From Bryopsis sp. KO-2023 (lineage: Eukaryota > Chlorophyta > Ulvophyceae > Bryopsidales > Bryopsidaceae), in contig BSYQ01000006.1 of NCBI GenBank assembly GCA_030272585.1, forward strand, positions 1,575,001 to 1,639,000: a stretch of DNA of 64,000 nucleotides, written 5' to 3'. Made by a program: the position numbers and the translations under genes. The notes under the pieces were generated by a model, which had not been told where the DNA came from, searched no databases, and saw only the letters and a program-made list of their open reading frames with translations. Shown here piece by piece: positions 32,652 to 43,558 of the stretch (the first letter of the stretch is position 1; the number at the start of each line of letters is the position of its first letter).

Positions 32652-35600
32652 GAAATATCCTCTCCTCCCTTCCTTTTTCTTTTTCTTTTCTTTTTTTGGG
32701 ATGAAGAGGAAAGAAGAAACACGTGTAATGGGGAGGGGGCGGGAAAAAAAAATGAACTATTCTGGGAAGGGGAAAAATGGTGTTTTGACTTTTGTTTTAT
32801 AGCTATCTGGGGTTATGGGTTTCAGAGGATTGTGTCTTCTTTTTTTTTTCCTTTTTTTTTTTGATCTTTTTTTTTGCGACGGGAAGGGGGGCTGGAATGG
32901 GAAAAATAGCGGAAAGATGACATAGGGGTAGTTGTTTTTAAAAGAAAAGGGGGAGGGAAAAGCATCAAAAAGGTGGTGATGGGGCGTTTTTTTTTGGGGG
33001 GGGGGAAAGAGGAAGGGAAAAGGTAAAGAAGAAGAAATTAAATGAATAGGATTCTCTTTTGGTCACCAATTTTATTTTTATTTTGTTGTTTTGGAAATCG
33101 ACATTGTGTGTACTCAATGGAAGGAATCCTGCTTTAAGGCCTACGTTTCGTTTTGCCATTTTCCCCTCCTCCCATCACCCCACCCCATAATACGAAAATC
33201 ATTTTCTACCTCCCCCCTTCTTTTTTTTATATGTGTCTTTTTTTTCCTTCCCTTTTTCGCCTTCAAAGCGACATATCCTTCTTTGTTTCTTGAAATGTGG
33301 ATTTTTTTGACTTTTTTTGGAGTTTTCGTGAAAGTCAAAGAATTTCTTTAGCATGGCAGAGCAATATCTGAAAACAAGAAAAGGAGAAAAAGAGTGAGAG
33401 AGAGTGAGAAAAAAATACATGGGATAAAAAAAAGTTCACATCAGTATTTTGATACGTAGCAGTGATAAGGGGTGAAAGGGAGAAAAAAAAACAGAAGGAA
33501 AAAAAGAAATTCACCCTGAACCCCTCTCCCTATTTTTCTTTTGGCCCTTTTGGAAGAAAATCCATAAGTTTCCGTAAAAAAAAAATTACATGTTAGAATC
33601 ATGAAGGGAAAAAAAAAATAGAAGAGTTTGGAAGAAAGAAATGGAAGAGAGAAAAAAAAGAGAAAAGAGTGAGAAAGTTCGATCCTCAAGCAAAGTTTTT
33701 GTGGTTATGTCGTTTTGGTGGTGTTTTTTTATCGGCGGGTGTTTTCCTTTTCTTTTTCCGATGTAAAGAGAGTTTTTTGTTTGTTTTGGGGGTTGGCAGA
33801 AATTGCCGAAATTTCGAGTTCAAATTTTTTGCCAGCTGCTTTTTTTTTTTCAAGAAATAGCAAAAGAGAATCAAAAAAACGACAGTGGGGGAGGGGAGTT
33901 TTCGCATGTATTTTGGTTTTGTTGGGGGGGATTCAGAATATTTCTTTTCAACAAAAAGAAGGTAAAAAAACTATAACAGTTGGGAAAGGATAGGGTGGAG
34001 CAGGAAAGGAGAGAATCTTTCGAATTTTTCTCTTTTTTTGTTTTTTGTTTGGCATTTCTTTTATCGATCTGCTGTGCATCTTCAGCAAAATATGTCTATC
34101 CATGTCGAGAAAGGCTTTTTTTTTGTAAATCCTTTTTTTAATTCTTAACATATGGATATATATATATATGTTTCGTAGATGCTGTCGATTGGAGCAGTCG
34201 GTCGCTGTAAAATGGTGGTGTTTTTGAAAAAGGGTGTGAGGGGTAGGATTTCTTTTCAAACTTTTTCCAAACTCTTTCCAAATTCTTTCCAAGAAAAAAG
34301 GGGGGAAAGGAAAACATGCTTTGATGGATTTTGGGTTGAAGAAAAGAGGGGGGGGGGGGGGATCTTGTACGAAAAAAAGGGGTTCGAGAAAAAAAAGGAA
34401 CAAAAAATAAAGAAAAACGGGTGGTCAGAGAAGATCATGGGGTTTTCGGGAAAGGGTTGAAATATTTCTAGGGCCAGCCTTAAGAAGTGTTGATAAAAGC
34501 AGACAGGATTTAAACAAAAACCTTTGTGGAAGGGAGGGGGAGTTTCAAGAGATTTTTCAAACAGAAGGGGGGGGGGGGGGGGGGGTTGCAGAAGAGTTTT
34601 AAAAAATAGATGTTATTTAAATGTTCACTCTGGGCTACTGGTGTTTCTTCATTTTTTTCCCTTTTTTTTTGCTGAAAATTGTCCCCTGGAAAAAGTTGGG
34701 ATGGAGTGAAAACGGGCAGAAAAATGAAATATGACACGATTTTTTTGCGCCAAATTTCATCCTCACTCTTTTTTGTTTTGGTTCTTTTCTTGAGGTGTAT
34801 TTTTTTGGCTGGAGAATCTTCTCTTCGAACATTCTTTCTTTTCCCTCGTTTTTTTGCGTCGAGAAAAAGAAGGGGAAAAAAAAAAGAATTTTTTTGGAGG
34901 GGGGCAGGGGGGGGAGATTTGTTTGTTCTGGATGCCACACATTAAATGAAATTTAATGGAAGCTGGAGAGTGAGGGATTTCGTCGCAGATCAGCATTTGT
35001 TTATGTGTTTTTTTTTTTTAAGAAAAGGGGAGGAGGGGTGGGGTCGAACAGAGAATGCAAACAATCACTGGTGGAATATCGACCCTGAAAATAACTCGTC
35101 TTTCTGTTCGATCCTTTTTTTTTGTTGAGAAATTCTTAAAAAAGAATATCAATTCTGTTTGTTTTCCTGTCTCCTGCAGAAGGGGTGTGGGGAAAAGAAA
35201 GAAAAAAAAAGCAAAGAAAAAGACGGGACGAAAAGAAACAATGATAATCGAAGGTAAGATCACAACAGGGGTTCTCTTTTTGTTTCTGTGATTAAAATTT
35301 ATGTGAAAAAAAAAGGAAGCATGAAAACAATTTTCCACTCCCTGGTCATGTCATCCTTGGGGGGGGGGGAGGGTGGGAGAAAAGAAAAAGGAAAAGGGGT
35401 CAGGTTTTTTTACACAGGATTAAGGTTAATTGAAACTAATTTAGACTGCACACATCAATTCTCTTTCGTTTGATTCCTGGTTTTCGCACTGTTTAATTCT
35501 TTTTCTTTTTTTTTGTCCTTTTCCACTGTTTGACAATTCTTCACCGCGTTCTTTTTTTTTCTTTTTTGATTCGGATCTGAACGGAACACAGAATATTTGG

Positions 35601-35734
35601 GTGACGGGAAAAAAAAAGGGGAAAAAATAACTGGCCGAAGCTTTATTTCGAGGTGGGGGGAAAAAACGCAACAAGAAAGGAAAAGATGGATTTTGATATG
35701 CTCGAGGGTCGAATCTTTCTGTTTTTGGGGATGA

Positions 35735-35766
<32 letters not shown>

Positions 35767-38118
35767 GGGGGGGGGGGGGGGGGTGGCCTGATTTTCGTTT
35801 TTTTTAAGAATGCTCTTCAAGTTCGTGATATGCATATTTTTACAACAGATAATTTGTCCGTCCGGATGGGTTTTGGTGGAAAGGAAAAACTGGGGTTAAT
35901 TTTGCGTTTCGAGTTTTGTGTGTGTGTGTGTGTGTGTTTCTTTTTGTTGGGACGATATTTCCCCAAGATTGCCGAAAAAAACGAAAAAAAAAACAAAAAA
36001 GGGGCTGTTTTATTTGTAGTGATCTGACCAGCTTTGTGTCGATTGGATTATTTTTGGATCAATTAGTAACAAAGGTTTAAAAAGAAAAGGTGGGCAAGTA
36101 ACTGTCCAGAAAATTGGAAGAGTGACAGGGGGACAGGGGGAAGTAGGGGTTGGGGTTGGAATGCAAGGGCAATTGTCGCTTTTAGTGTCGTGGATATCCG
36201 AATCGTATTTTCAATACCTAACACCACTTTATTGCTTTTTTTTCTTTGGTCTTTGGAGAGCCCTTTCAAAGAAGTTCTCTTTTTTGCACTGTGGATGGTG
36301 CTGACATATCGTTTTGACCACCTCCAGACAGAATATTTTATTCGGATCAATTCTGCTTGCACAACTATGCGCAAAGTCCTGTGGGAAGTAACCCCGAAGC
36401 TTTGAAGTTCACCAGCAAACTTCAAACCACACTAATGAGTAATGACTGGGTTCTGCTTCTTGTCTCTTGGCTCAAAATAGATTTCATAAATTTCACAATG
36501 CAGACATCCTCCCCACAAACCCCATTTAAAACAGAGAAAAAGAAAAACAGAAAATAAAACCCCATATGAGCTCCAGAATTACATACAAACCAAGGGATGC
36601 CAATAGGAAAAAGAAGAAATTACTTTTTCCCGTCGGATACGCCCTCCGAAACAAACGAATACATAAATAAAATGATAAAATAATAATTGGGACATGAGAA
36701 TACACACAAAAAGACGTTGGAAAAAATGCAACCAAAAAATCGAAGTCAACTCTGAAGCAACAAAAAAACCCGACCAAGATAAAAAACATAATGTACTGGT
36801 TTCCAAATGTTTCAGTTTGTATTATTTTTCTTGGCTCAAAGATAGAAATATGAAATCTGCATTCCAGTCAGGGAATGAAAAAAGCACTGAGCGACAATGC
36901 AAGTAAACAAATATGTAGTGGCACTTGGGCTGACAAATTTGCAGAGACCCCGCCAACAGAATATCCAGTTGGCAAACCTCCTTGTTTGCTGTGATTAGTA
37001 AACCAAACATATTTCCATAACTTGCATTGATTTCTGGGCATCAATCTATGCTGGAAAAATACCCCCACTGCTGGAGGTGGAATTCAGCAAAGTCAAAAAA
37101 GCTTTGCCATCGACACACGAAATTCAATTAAATGAGAGTCATCAATTAATCAATCATCAATCAATCAATCAATCAATCGGCTGTCTGAATATCATCCCTC
37201 TTCCCTCAACAAGTCACACCCCTCCTACTATGTCAGAAAACTTCACATACAAATCCAACCCAAAACCCCAAAACCTCATCCACCTTCCTCCCCCCTTTTC
37301 CCTTTTCAAACTGTGGGTTTTTTTTTGTCAAACCACAAAACGGAAGGGGGGGCAAAGGGAAGGTAGAGGGAAAAAAAAAAAAAAGTGAAAAAAACCCCTC
37401 AGACAATGGATTCTATGACGCAAAACGGTTTTGTGGCTGTCTGGAGAAAGATATCAAAAATTTCTAATCATTGGCACTCATATGAAATATCAAAGTGTGA
37501 TGGGCTGCTCTATTCCACCCATCCCCCATCCTCTCCCCCTTGCGAAAAATAGGTTTTTTGCTCCTAAGAAACCGGCACTCCCACACAGCACTTCCCACAA
37601 CCTCTCTTCTAAAATAATAGAACAGAAAAATCGAGGTCCAGTCCAACTGGCTAAAGAACGAAACAAAATCATCATCCGTTTGATGTCGACCCAAGTCTGC
37701 CATACAGAATGCCGTCCCCACGGGTGAAGCTGCACAGAAGCTTCCGGCATCCTCAAGGCATGATGGAGGTGGTAAGGTAAAATGTGTAAAGAAACGCATA
37801 CATTCGTTTGCAAAAAAAAATCTAGAGTTGCGTTCGTTCGCCAGCTTATCTCCAAAAGGACCGGGTGCGTGGAAAACTGCCCCCCCCCCCAAAAAAAAAA
37901 AAACAAAACAAAAATCAGCTTCGGAGCGCTGGCAGAAAAGATGATCCAATCAGCCAGAAGAATATATGATGTTCGAAACATCCTAAAATATCCATCCCCA
38001 GATGCGTTTTTTTCCAACCCTCGGAAATTACCCCTGAATGAAATACGTTCGTTGTTGCTGTTTGTTTGTTTTTCTTCCCTAAATTTTCTTAATCTCGATG
38101 ATTTCTTTTTTTTTTTAA
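32652..38118. repeat. Gene-free, homopolymer-rich block
   Basis: About 5.5 kb after the PIP5K stop without a supported gene. It is packed with A, T and G runs on the plus strand, including T24 directly followed by G17 at 35743-35783 and a G run near 34567-34585. A (TG)n run lies near 35920, a (CAAT)n run at 37157-37178 and a C11A13 junction at 37880-37903. The open frames here are low-complexity Lys/Phe/Gly runs and I reject them. Confidence 0.6.
37157..37178. repeat. (CAAT)n microsatellite
   Basis: Perfect tetranucleotide repeat in intergenic DNA. Confidence 0.9.
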
Positions 38119-39596
38119 TCATAATGACCTATTGATGAGTTCATAGACCAGCAGGGTGACCCCAAATTGTGGAGCTGATCTTAATACTCGTTGAAATCCC
38201 CCCTTGAAAAGGGCTCCAGGTCCTTCATTTGCCAAAATTTTCTGTAGACAATCGATCGGTCCAGCATACGCTTCCTCCCCTTTCCTCGGCTCAACCTGGA
38301 CTCTAGTTTTTATCACATCCATTGGAGTTACTAGATATGCTGCCGGGACGCCAGCCAAAAGACCAGCCAAAAATAGAGTGGTGGGCGAGAGATCGGTGGC
38401 CCCTGGAGTGGAAAGCAGACCTTTCAGCAAGGCAAATGTGGGGAAATAGATCATGCTGAACGGGACATCCCGAGCAGCACACACCGTCCATCCCTTGTAC
38501 AATCCTTCCAGCCCCAAGTTTTTCACCACCTGTCAAAAACAGCAGCAGAAAGAATCAAGAAAACAGTTTGTTTTGCCCTGAGAAAAGTTTGCAGCATCAT
38601 ACCAGGAGGGAGAAATAGATGGCACTCCTGAAGAGAATACAGCATGCGATTTATTGGATGTAAATATGAAGCATGGATCAAAGATGCATGCATGCATGCA
38701 TGTGATGGGATGCATTTCCAGATGTCGAAATATTGATGTCAAGTTCCAGACTAGAGACATCTAAAAGGAAGGATAGAGAGGAATGCTTGTCGTGTTTTCA
38801 CCTCAATCGGCGATGGAGGCTTCCCGTCCCGCGCGGCTTCCACGACCTGCAATCGGACCTTCACGATTTCGAGAGGGTTGGTGAAAACGATTTGGCACAT
38901 CCCACCGAATCCTCCCGACAGAATTTGCAGCGGCAAGGGGACCACGCCGCTCGGATTCATGAAAATCGACCTGGCGAAGTCGTTCGCAGCCAATTTGACA
39001 GCCTTCTCCGGCCACACTCCGACGACTTGCGGCACCAAGCCCTGATAGAGCGCCAGCGGACCCTCCTCTCTCAACACCCCGAGAAAACACTCCCATCCGT
39101 TCTTGAAACGGGGTTCGCTGTCTGCGCTCGTTCGCTCGTTTTGCATTCGCGTCTTCACGAGGTCGATTGGATACACCGCAGTCGCTCCGAGGGAACCAGC
39201 GACACCGCCAGCGACGAAGTGCTGAATGGCATCCAGTATCTTAGACCCAGGCGCCTCTGATTCTGTCGGCTCCACGACCTGCGGAACCACCGTCTTTTTC
39301 TGGCTCAGCATCCCAGACCCGACCTGGAGGAGCTGGGCCCCTCCGATGCCCACGGCGATAACAGTCGACCCTCCAATCAGCGCCCTCCTGTTGATAATTT
39401 TCGGTGCATTCTCTCTCACTCCACAGACAACGCTGAGCGATGCCCTGTCCCTCTTCGGCGCTCCGAATAACTTGGCTTGACGTCTCGTCAGCATATCCGA
39501 TACTCCTGTCGTTAATGAAAGAGGTTCAAAATCGCGACACCAACTCTGCGCTTTGTTTTCTGTTTTTTTTTTTCTTTGGTCGCTTCCGTCTTCCAC
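38119..39596 (-). CDS. Mitochondrial carrier of the aspartate/glutamate-carrier type (2 exons)
   Basis: Exon 1 is 39596-38802 and exon 2 is 38529-38119, joined in phase 0 by a GT-AG intron. The model gives 401 residues from the first ATG, or 367 from the ATG at 39494 (MLTRRQAKLFG), which I think equally likely. All three mitochondrial-carrier repeats are present with the PX[DE]XX[KR] signatures PIDLVK, PLEIVK and PMDVIK. Sequence such as VPQVVGVWPEKAVKL, NPLEIVKVRLQV and DVPFSMIYFP is typical of the SLC25A12/13 (AGC) group, which exchanges aspartate and glutamate across the inner mitochondrial membrane. The Ca2+-binding EF-hand region of animal AGCs is not seen. About 100 N-terminal residues with one hydrophobic stretch precede the carrier. 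It is divergent to NDUFA1, with 270 bp between starts. Confidence 0.87.
38684..38702. repeat. (GCAT)n microsatellite in the carrier intron
   Basis: Short perfect tetranucleotide run within the single intron of the mitochondrial carrier gene. Confidence 0.85.
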
Positions 39597-39866
39597 TGCG
39601 GAGAGGTTCTCTAGACGTCAACGCTCCGCCAAGGTTTGAAAAAAAAAAAGATTCAAATTTACGTATCTGGATACGAAAGGATTCAACATTTTGCTTTAAG
39701 AAAGCACGAAAAAGGTATGAGGGGCGTACCTTCATGTACGAAACGATGACCCCAGGTCAGTTTTCATAATTTCCCTTTTTTTTGTCTGGAAAAAGTTGTT
39801 TCCTTCGTCGCGACGCTCGGAAAAGGTCAAGACTGCGTTCGTTCTCGCGCTCCGTATCCTCTAACC
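39597..39866. promoter_or_regulatory. Divergent promoter region, carrier / NDUFA1
   Basis: The 270 bp between the outermost carrier ATG and the NDUFA1 ATG must hold both 5' UTRs and at least the core promoters of two genes for mitochondrial inner-membrane proteins. No TATA box stands out in either direction. Co-regulation is an inference from the spacing only. Confidence 0.45.
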
Positions 39867-40682
39867 ATGGCGTGGTGGGAAACCTTGGTTCCTTTCGGCC
39901 TTATCGGCGCTGCGATTTGCTTGATGGGGGGCTCACAATACGCTGCGCAAATGTACTTCGTGGGGAAGCCGAAGCCGATCGGCCAGGACGCCTGGGATAG
40001 GCGACTTGAACTGAGAGACCAGTGGCTGGCTCATGTGAAAGAATTCGAAGATGCCCAGGTACATGAAACATTGGGGGAAAAGTTCCCAACCATGTTTGTC
40101 CAACCCATTATCAACTTTTTTTTTTTTTTTAATGGGTGGCAAAGAGCATGCATGAATCTTTTTGTGTTTCAATGATTTCCTTTTGTCTTTTTTTTTCCTT
40201 TATTGATTTCAGCTCTTCTGGGGTGGTGCAAAAGAAAATAAAAGGATGTTTGGCCAACTCATTATCAACTTTTGTTTTTTTTTAATGGATGGCAAAAGAA
40301 GAGTCAGAACTTTCATGCAGCATCGTAGTTGAGTTTTTTTTTCTTTTTCTCGTCAGCATGAGAGAGCCCTTGCTGTCAAGGTGCAGGAAAGAAATTTTTT
40401 TATTGCTCTTTCTCTCTTTTTTGTCAAGTTGAAATTGAATTCTTACTCACCATGTCGGCAAATAATAAAACTATGATAATAATAAAACTGAATTTTGCGA
40501 CCAGAACCCTACCGGAATGTTACATGCTTCCACCATCGTCAGAAGAATAAAACCCTTCACTCTGGAATTATCCTCGACATGTGAATTAGAAGAAATAACC
40601 TGAGCGTTCGCTCAACATAAACTGTAGTTCTTTCCGTAATGTTTTCTTTTTTTGCTTGCTCAATTCTCAGAAGAAGGAGTGA
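39867..40682 (+). CDS. NDUFA1: NADH dehydrogenase (complex I) subunit MWFE / NDUFA1
   Basis: A small accessory subunit of the membrane arm of mitochondrial complex I. Exon 1 (39867-40058) encodes 64 residues. A hydrophobic segment (LVPFGLIGAAICLMGGSQY) is followed by the family pattern GKPKPIGQDAWDRRLELRD, close to plant NDUFA1 (GRPKHIGHDEWD). It ends with a GTACAT donor after GCCCAG. The best terminal exon is 40671-40682, after a pyrimidine tract and CTCAG, coding only Lys-Lys-Glu-stop. The protein would then be 67 residues, the usual family length of about 65-70. An alternative acceptor near 40212 would add an unlikely low-complexity tail. Confidence 0.85.
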
Positions 40683-41500
40683 AACCTGGTTCATGATGAT
40701 CCTCCCACGAGAAATCGTCGTTTCTCGAAGCACAATGATACCGTGTTGAAAAATAGGTCACGGTGCCAAAAAGGGGGACGGAAAGGCTGGTGTGTTGTGG
40801 TGTTTTTTGAGCATCAGAATCTGCCCATGTAATACCTTGTATCATTTGAGGTGGCTTCCCGGCAGCTGCCATGAAGTAGCTGAGACCAGAGTTTTCAGCA
40901 CCGCTTTCTCTCTCGATTGAGACAGCTTAAAAAGGGGGATGGAGGTGTTAGGGCCAGCTGTCGCAAAAACGGTGCTTATTTTTTGCATGGTAATAGTCAG
41001 GATCATTGATTTTTGTGGACCACATGCCTGCATGATGCCAGGGATCTGCAAGAGTGGTTTCGATAATCCAAACCCGAGCTGTAATAGCGAAGGAAAAAGA
41101 AAATCCATCATGGTATAAATAGAATACAATTTTGCCATTTTTTGCGGGGGATTGGGGTGTTGATCCGATACCTTTCAGTGGTAATGCAACGACTCTGGCA
41201 AGAAACAAGTGTGCAGCCCAGACTGAGTTGCTGATGGAGTCGTGGCAGTCCAGAACAAGAAGGCAAGATACCACCCACAGTGGCCACCAATTTCAATCGA
41301 TCGGCCAATCATAAAAGCACACCCCTCAGCAAAAGAGAGAGAGTCATTGATGGCTGTATCACTGAACAGGAATTGAACATGTCTTTTGACACTAGCTTGC
41401 CACAGGGTGGTTTGACAAGAATGGTCGATAATTCTTCTGCCTCCCAATGATGACCATGAAAGGATGGGCGCCTTTCCTGCGGATCGTATCTGGGGAGTTG
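40683..41500. other. Intergenic stretch, no gene seen
   Basis: About 800 bp between the NDUFA1 end and a repeat-rich region. Only short open frames on both strands, none with recognisable similarity. I see nothing further. Confidence 0.4.
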
Positions 41501-41518
41501 GTTTTTAAGCCTTTAGGC
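41501..41518 (+). repeat. 18-bp direct repeat, left copy
   Basis: GTTTTTAAGCCTTTAGGC, repeated exactly at 42866-42883. Its core AGCCTTTAGGC also occurs inverted at 44484-44494. The pair flanks the inverted-repeat element and about 450 bp to its right. Confidence 0.7.
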
Positions 41519-41547
41519 TTATAGGGTCTGTTTTCCCAGGGCTCCAA

Positions 41548-42442
41548 GGTAACCTGCGCCTGGTATCATGATACCCGTGATACCCCCATGATACCCGTGA
41601 TACCCCCATGACACCCATGATACCCATGATACCCACTGATACCCACGATATTGTCGACGCCCGCCGATACCCCGCGATACCAACGACAAACGCAGAAACG
41701 ATTTAATCCCAAGTCGCCGCCGTCAGACAAGCGCACTTTGACACTTTTCGAAGTTTTTCTGTTCGGCTTAGCGACGACTTCTGGAGAAACGCGCGCGTTC
41801 AACCGTGCTAACGAGCGCACTGACCAGCGTGCATCGACGCGCTGGGTTCGGCGGGAAGGGATGATGGCCGTTGCAAGGAGGTTCAAGAAGAAGAAAATCT
41901 AATAGGGCGCAACAGAAACCAACGAAAAAAAGTAAAAAAAGGTTCGAACAGCACCAACTCTCTCTACGCTGGCAATGTGAATTCGCTGTGGTGTTGGTGG
42001 GAGGAGGACTCGAACCTCCTTTCTAAGGCCACCATCCCTTCCCGCCGTCTGTCGGTGTTCTTCCGTTACTCCAACTCGCATTAGTTCGACATCCGCAACA
42101 CTGACAGAAAACAAAAAAAGGAGTAGTGGGAGTAAACCTCGCCATTGCCGCACACTCATATCAGTTCGCGCGCGCGTCAGGACAGCAGACGTTCATTTTC
42201 AAGCACCGCAGTCGTCGCTAAGCCGAACAGAAAAACTTCGAAAAGTGTCGAAGTGCGCTTGTCTGACGGCGGCGACTTGGGATTAAATCGTTTCTGCGTT
42301 TGTCGCTGGTATCGCGAGGTATCGGCGGGCGTCGACAATATCGTGGGTATCAGTGGGTATCATGGGTATCATGGGTATCATGGGGGTATCACGGGTATCA
42401 TGGGGGTATCACGGGTATCATGATACCAGGCGCAGGTTACCT
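41548..42442. mobile_element. Inverted-repeat element with 232-bp arms (MITE-like or foldback)
   Basis: The left arm 41548-41779 and right arm 42211-42442 are inverted copies with only about four mismatches by eye. The ends read AGGTAACCTGCGCCTGG. The outer part of each arm is a tandem array of a GTATCATGG-type 9-mer and its variants. The 430-bp centre carries no transposase, but has a tRNA-like T-arm (42003-42019) and a weaker mirror copy of that region near 41848-41885. I find no clear target duplication directly next to the arms. It is best read as a non-autonomous DNA element or a foldback structure. Confidence 0.7.
41996..42046 (-). ncRNA. tRNA-like T-arm with exact B box inside the inverted-repeat element
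   Basis: On the minus strand a 5-bp stem and 7-nt loop (GGAGG TTCGAGT CCTCC, 42019-42003) is directly followed by TCCCACC (42002-41996), which pairs with GGCGGGA at 42046-42040 at six of seven positions. The B box GGTTCGAGTCC fits the consensus. An A-box-like TGCGAGTTGG lies about 60 nt upstream. No full cloverleaf folds. It is likely a tRNA-derived part of the repeat. Confidence 0.35.
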
Positions 42443-42865
42443 CGGTGTCCTCGTTTTCCGGGTTTTGTCGCAGCATGTCGGTCATAGGAACGAAGCGTTC
42501 CCTCTTTTCGCGCGCTCTGTCAACCTCTGTCATCCGCGCGGTTTCTCGTTTTTATCGGGCTGTTTCCTCGTTTCTGTCGTTTTCTGTCGTTTTCTGTCGC
42601 CGCCAGTGTGAGCCGCCATCAATTGTTTTTCGCTTGGATACAGGCGAACGCTGGTGCGAATCCACTATTAAAGTTGTCTTTGTGTAGCTTTCCAGGTAAA
42701 AGTCAACTTTGTCGGCGACCCTACGTTTCGGTTCCATCGGCGTTAGCAGCAGCGCTTTGAGCCCTCTGATAAGTTTCGCATGGACAAAGGCGACTGAACG
42801 GTGGTGCGAATAAAAAAAAACGAACAAACAGAGGGGCGGAAAAAAGATAAACCTTGGCTGTCCGT
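42443..42865. other. Non-coding stretch between the inverted-repeat element and the second 18-bp repeat
   Basis: No supported gene. It contains TTTCTGTCGTTTTCTGTCG-type short repeats near 42570. It may belong to the same insertion as the palindromic element if the 18-bp repeats are its borders. Confidence 0.35.
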
Positions 42866-42883
42866 GTTTTTAAGCCTTTAGGC
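42866..42883 (+). repeat. 18-bp direct repeat, right copy
   Basis: Exact copy of 41501-41518. Confidence 0.7.
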
Positions 42884-43059
42884 GGTGGTGGCGACAGTGG
42901 TGGCGGTGGTGGACAACAATGGCGGCGGCGGCGACGGCGATGGTCAACGTAACCAGCGTCAGAGTCAGAACCAAGGCCAACATTGCGGCGGTGGTGGCAG
43001 TGATGGAGGTAGGAATTGCACCCCCCCCCCCCCAAAAAAAAGAATCCGTAAGATTGATG

Positions 43060-43558
43060 GACGAAATGGGGCTTGTTCTGAGGGATAAGAATCACATGCC
43101 TGTCCTTTGCTTTGTGGCTGCCTGTGCTGAGAAGCAAAAGATTCTCTTGGGGGAGCATCTGCAATGCAGCAATGCTTCTTCAGTTGTGTTCCCGGCGCAG
43201 AATGAACATGCACTTCACATGAAAATCAGACAGGCTGTTGAGGTGAGAAGAATGCTACAAATCTAGTGGGATGTATGATTCTTTTTTTTCCCCTCCAGTT
43301 GCATTGCGTCAAGAATGAGCTCTCCATAAGCTGAATAAGAATCTGGGACTAACACGGGTGCTGTTAAAACTTGCGAAACTTGCGGAGGACATACCGTTTG
43401 CATTCACGAATGCATCACTCCGTGGAGTGCAAAACAACGTGGCCTTGCAATGGGCCCGAAAAAAGCTGCTGCCCACTCCTTCAGAATACAGGATGGTTAA
43501 TTTCCAGTTCGAATCTGGGACTGTATCTCTTTTTTCGAAAAATAAAATATTAAACCCC
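43060..43558 (+). pseudogene. Coding-like fragments of unknown origin
   Basis: Two stretches look protein-coding but have no complete gene around them. One is about 43057-43240 (DKNHMPVLCFVAACAEKQK). The other is about 43353-43558 (LLKLAKLAEDIPFAFTNASL). A possible intron with GTGAG at about 43241 separates them. Part of the second (43420-43475) recurs in degraded form at 44338-44400, which suggests an old transposable element or duplicated gene piece. I do not recognise the protein. Confidence 0.35.

Noticed and set aside
33001-36000. Many open frames of 60-150 residues in the homopolymer block, some Phe/Lys/Gly-rich
   Set aside because: They translate simple-sequence runs, overlap on both strands, lack splice logic and match no domain.
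36063-37949. Frames on both strands between 36 and 38 kb as genes
   Set aside because: No domain, no consistent exon chain, and some are broken by low-complexity runs.
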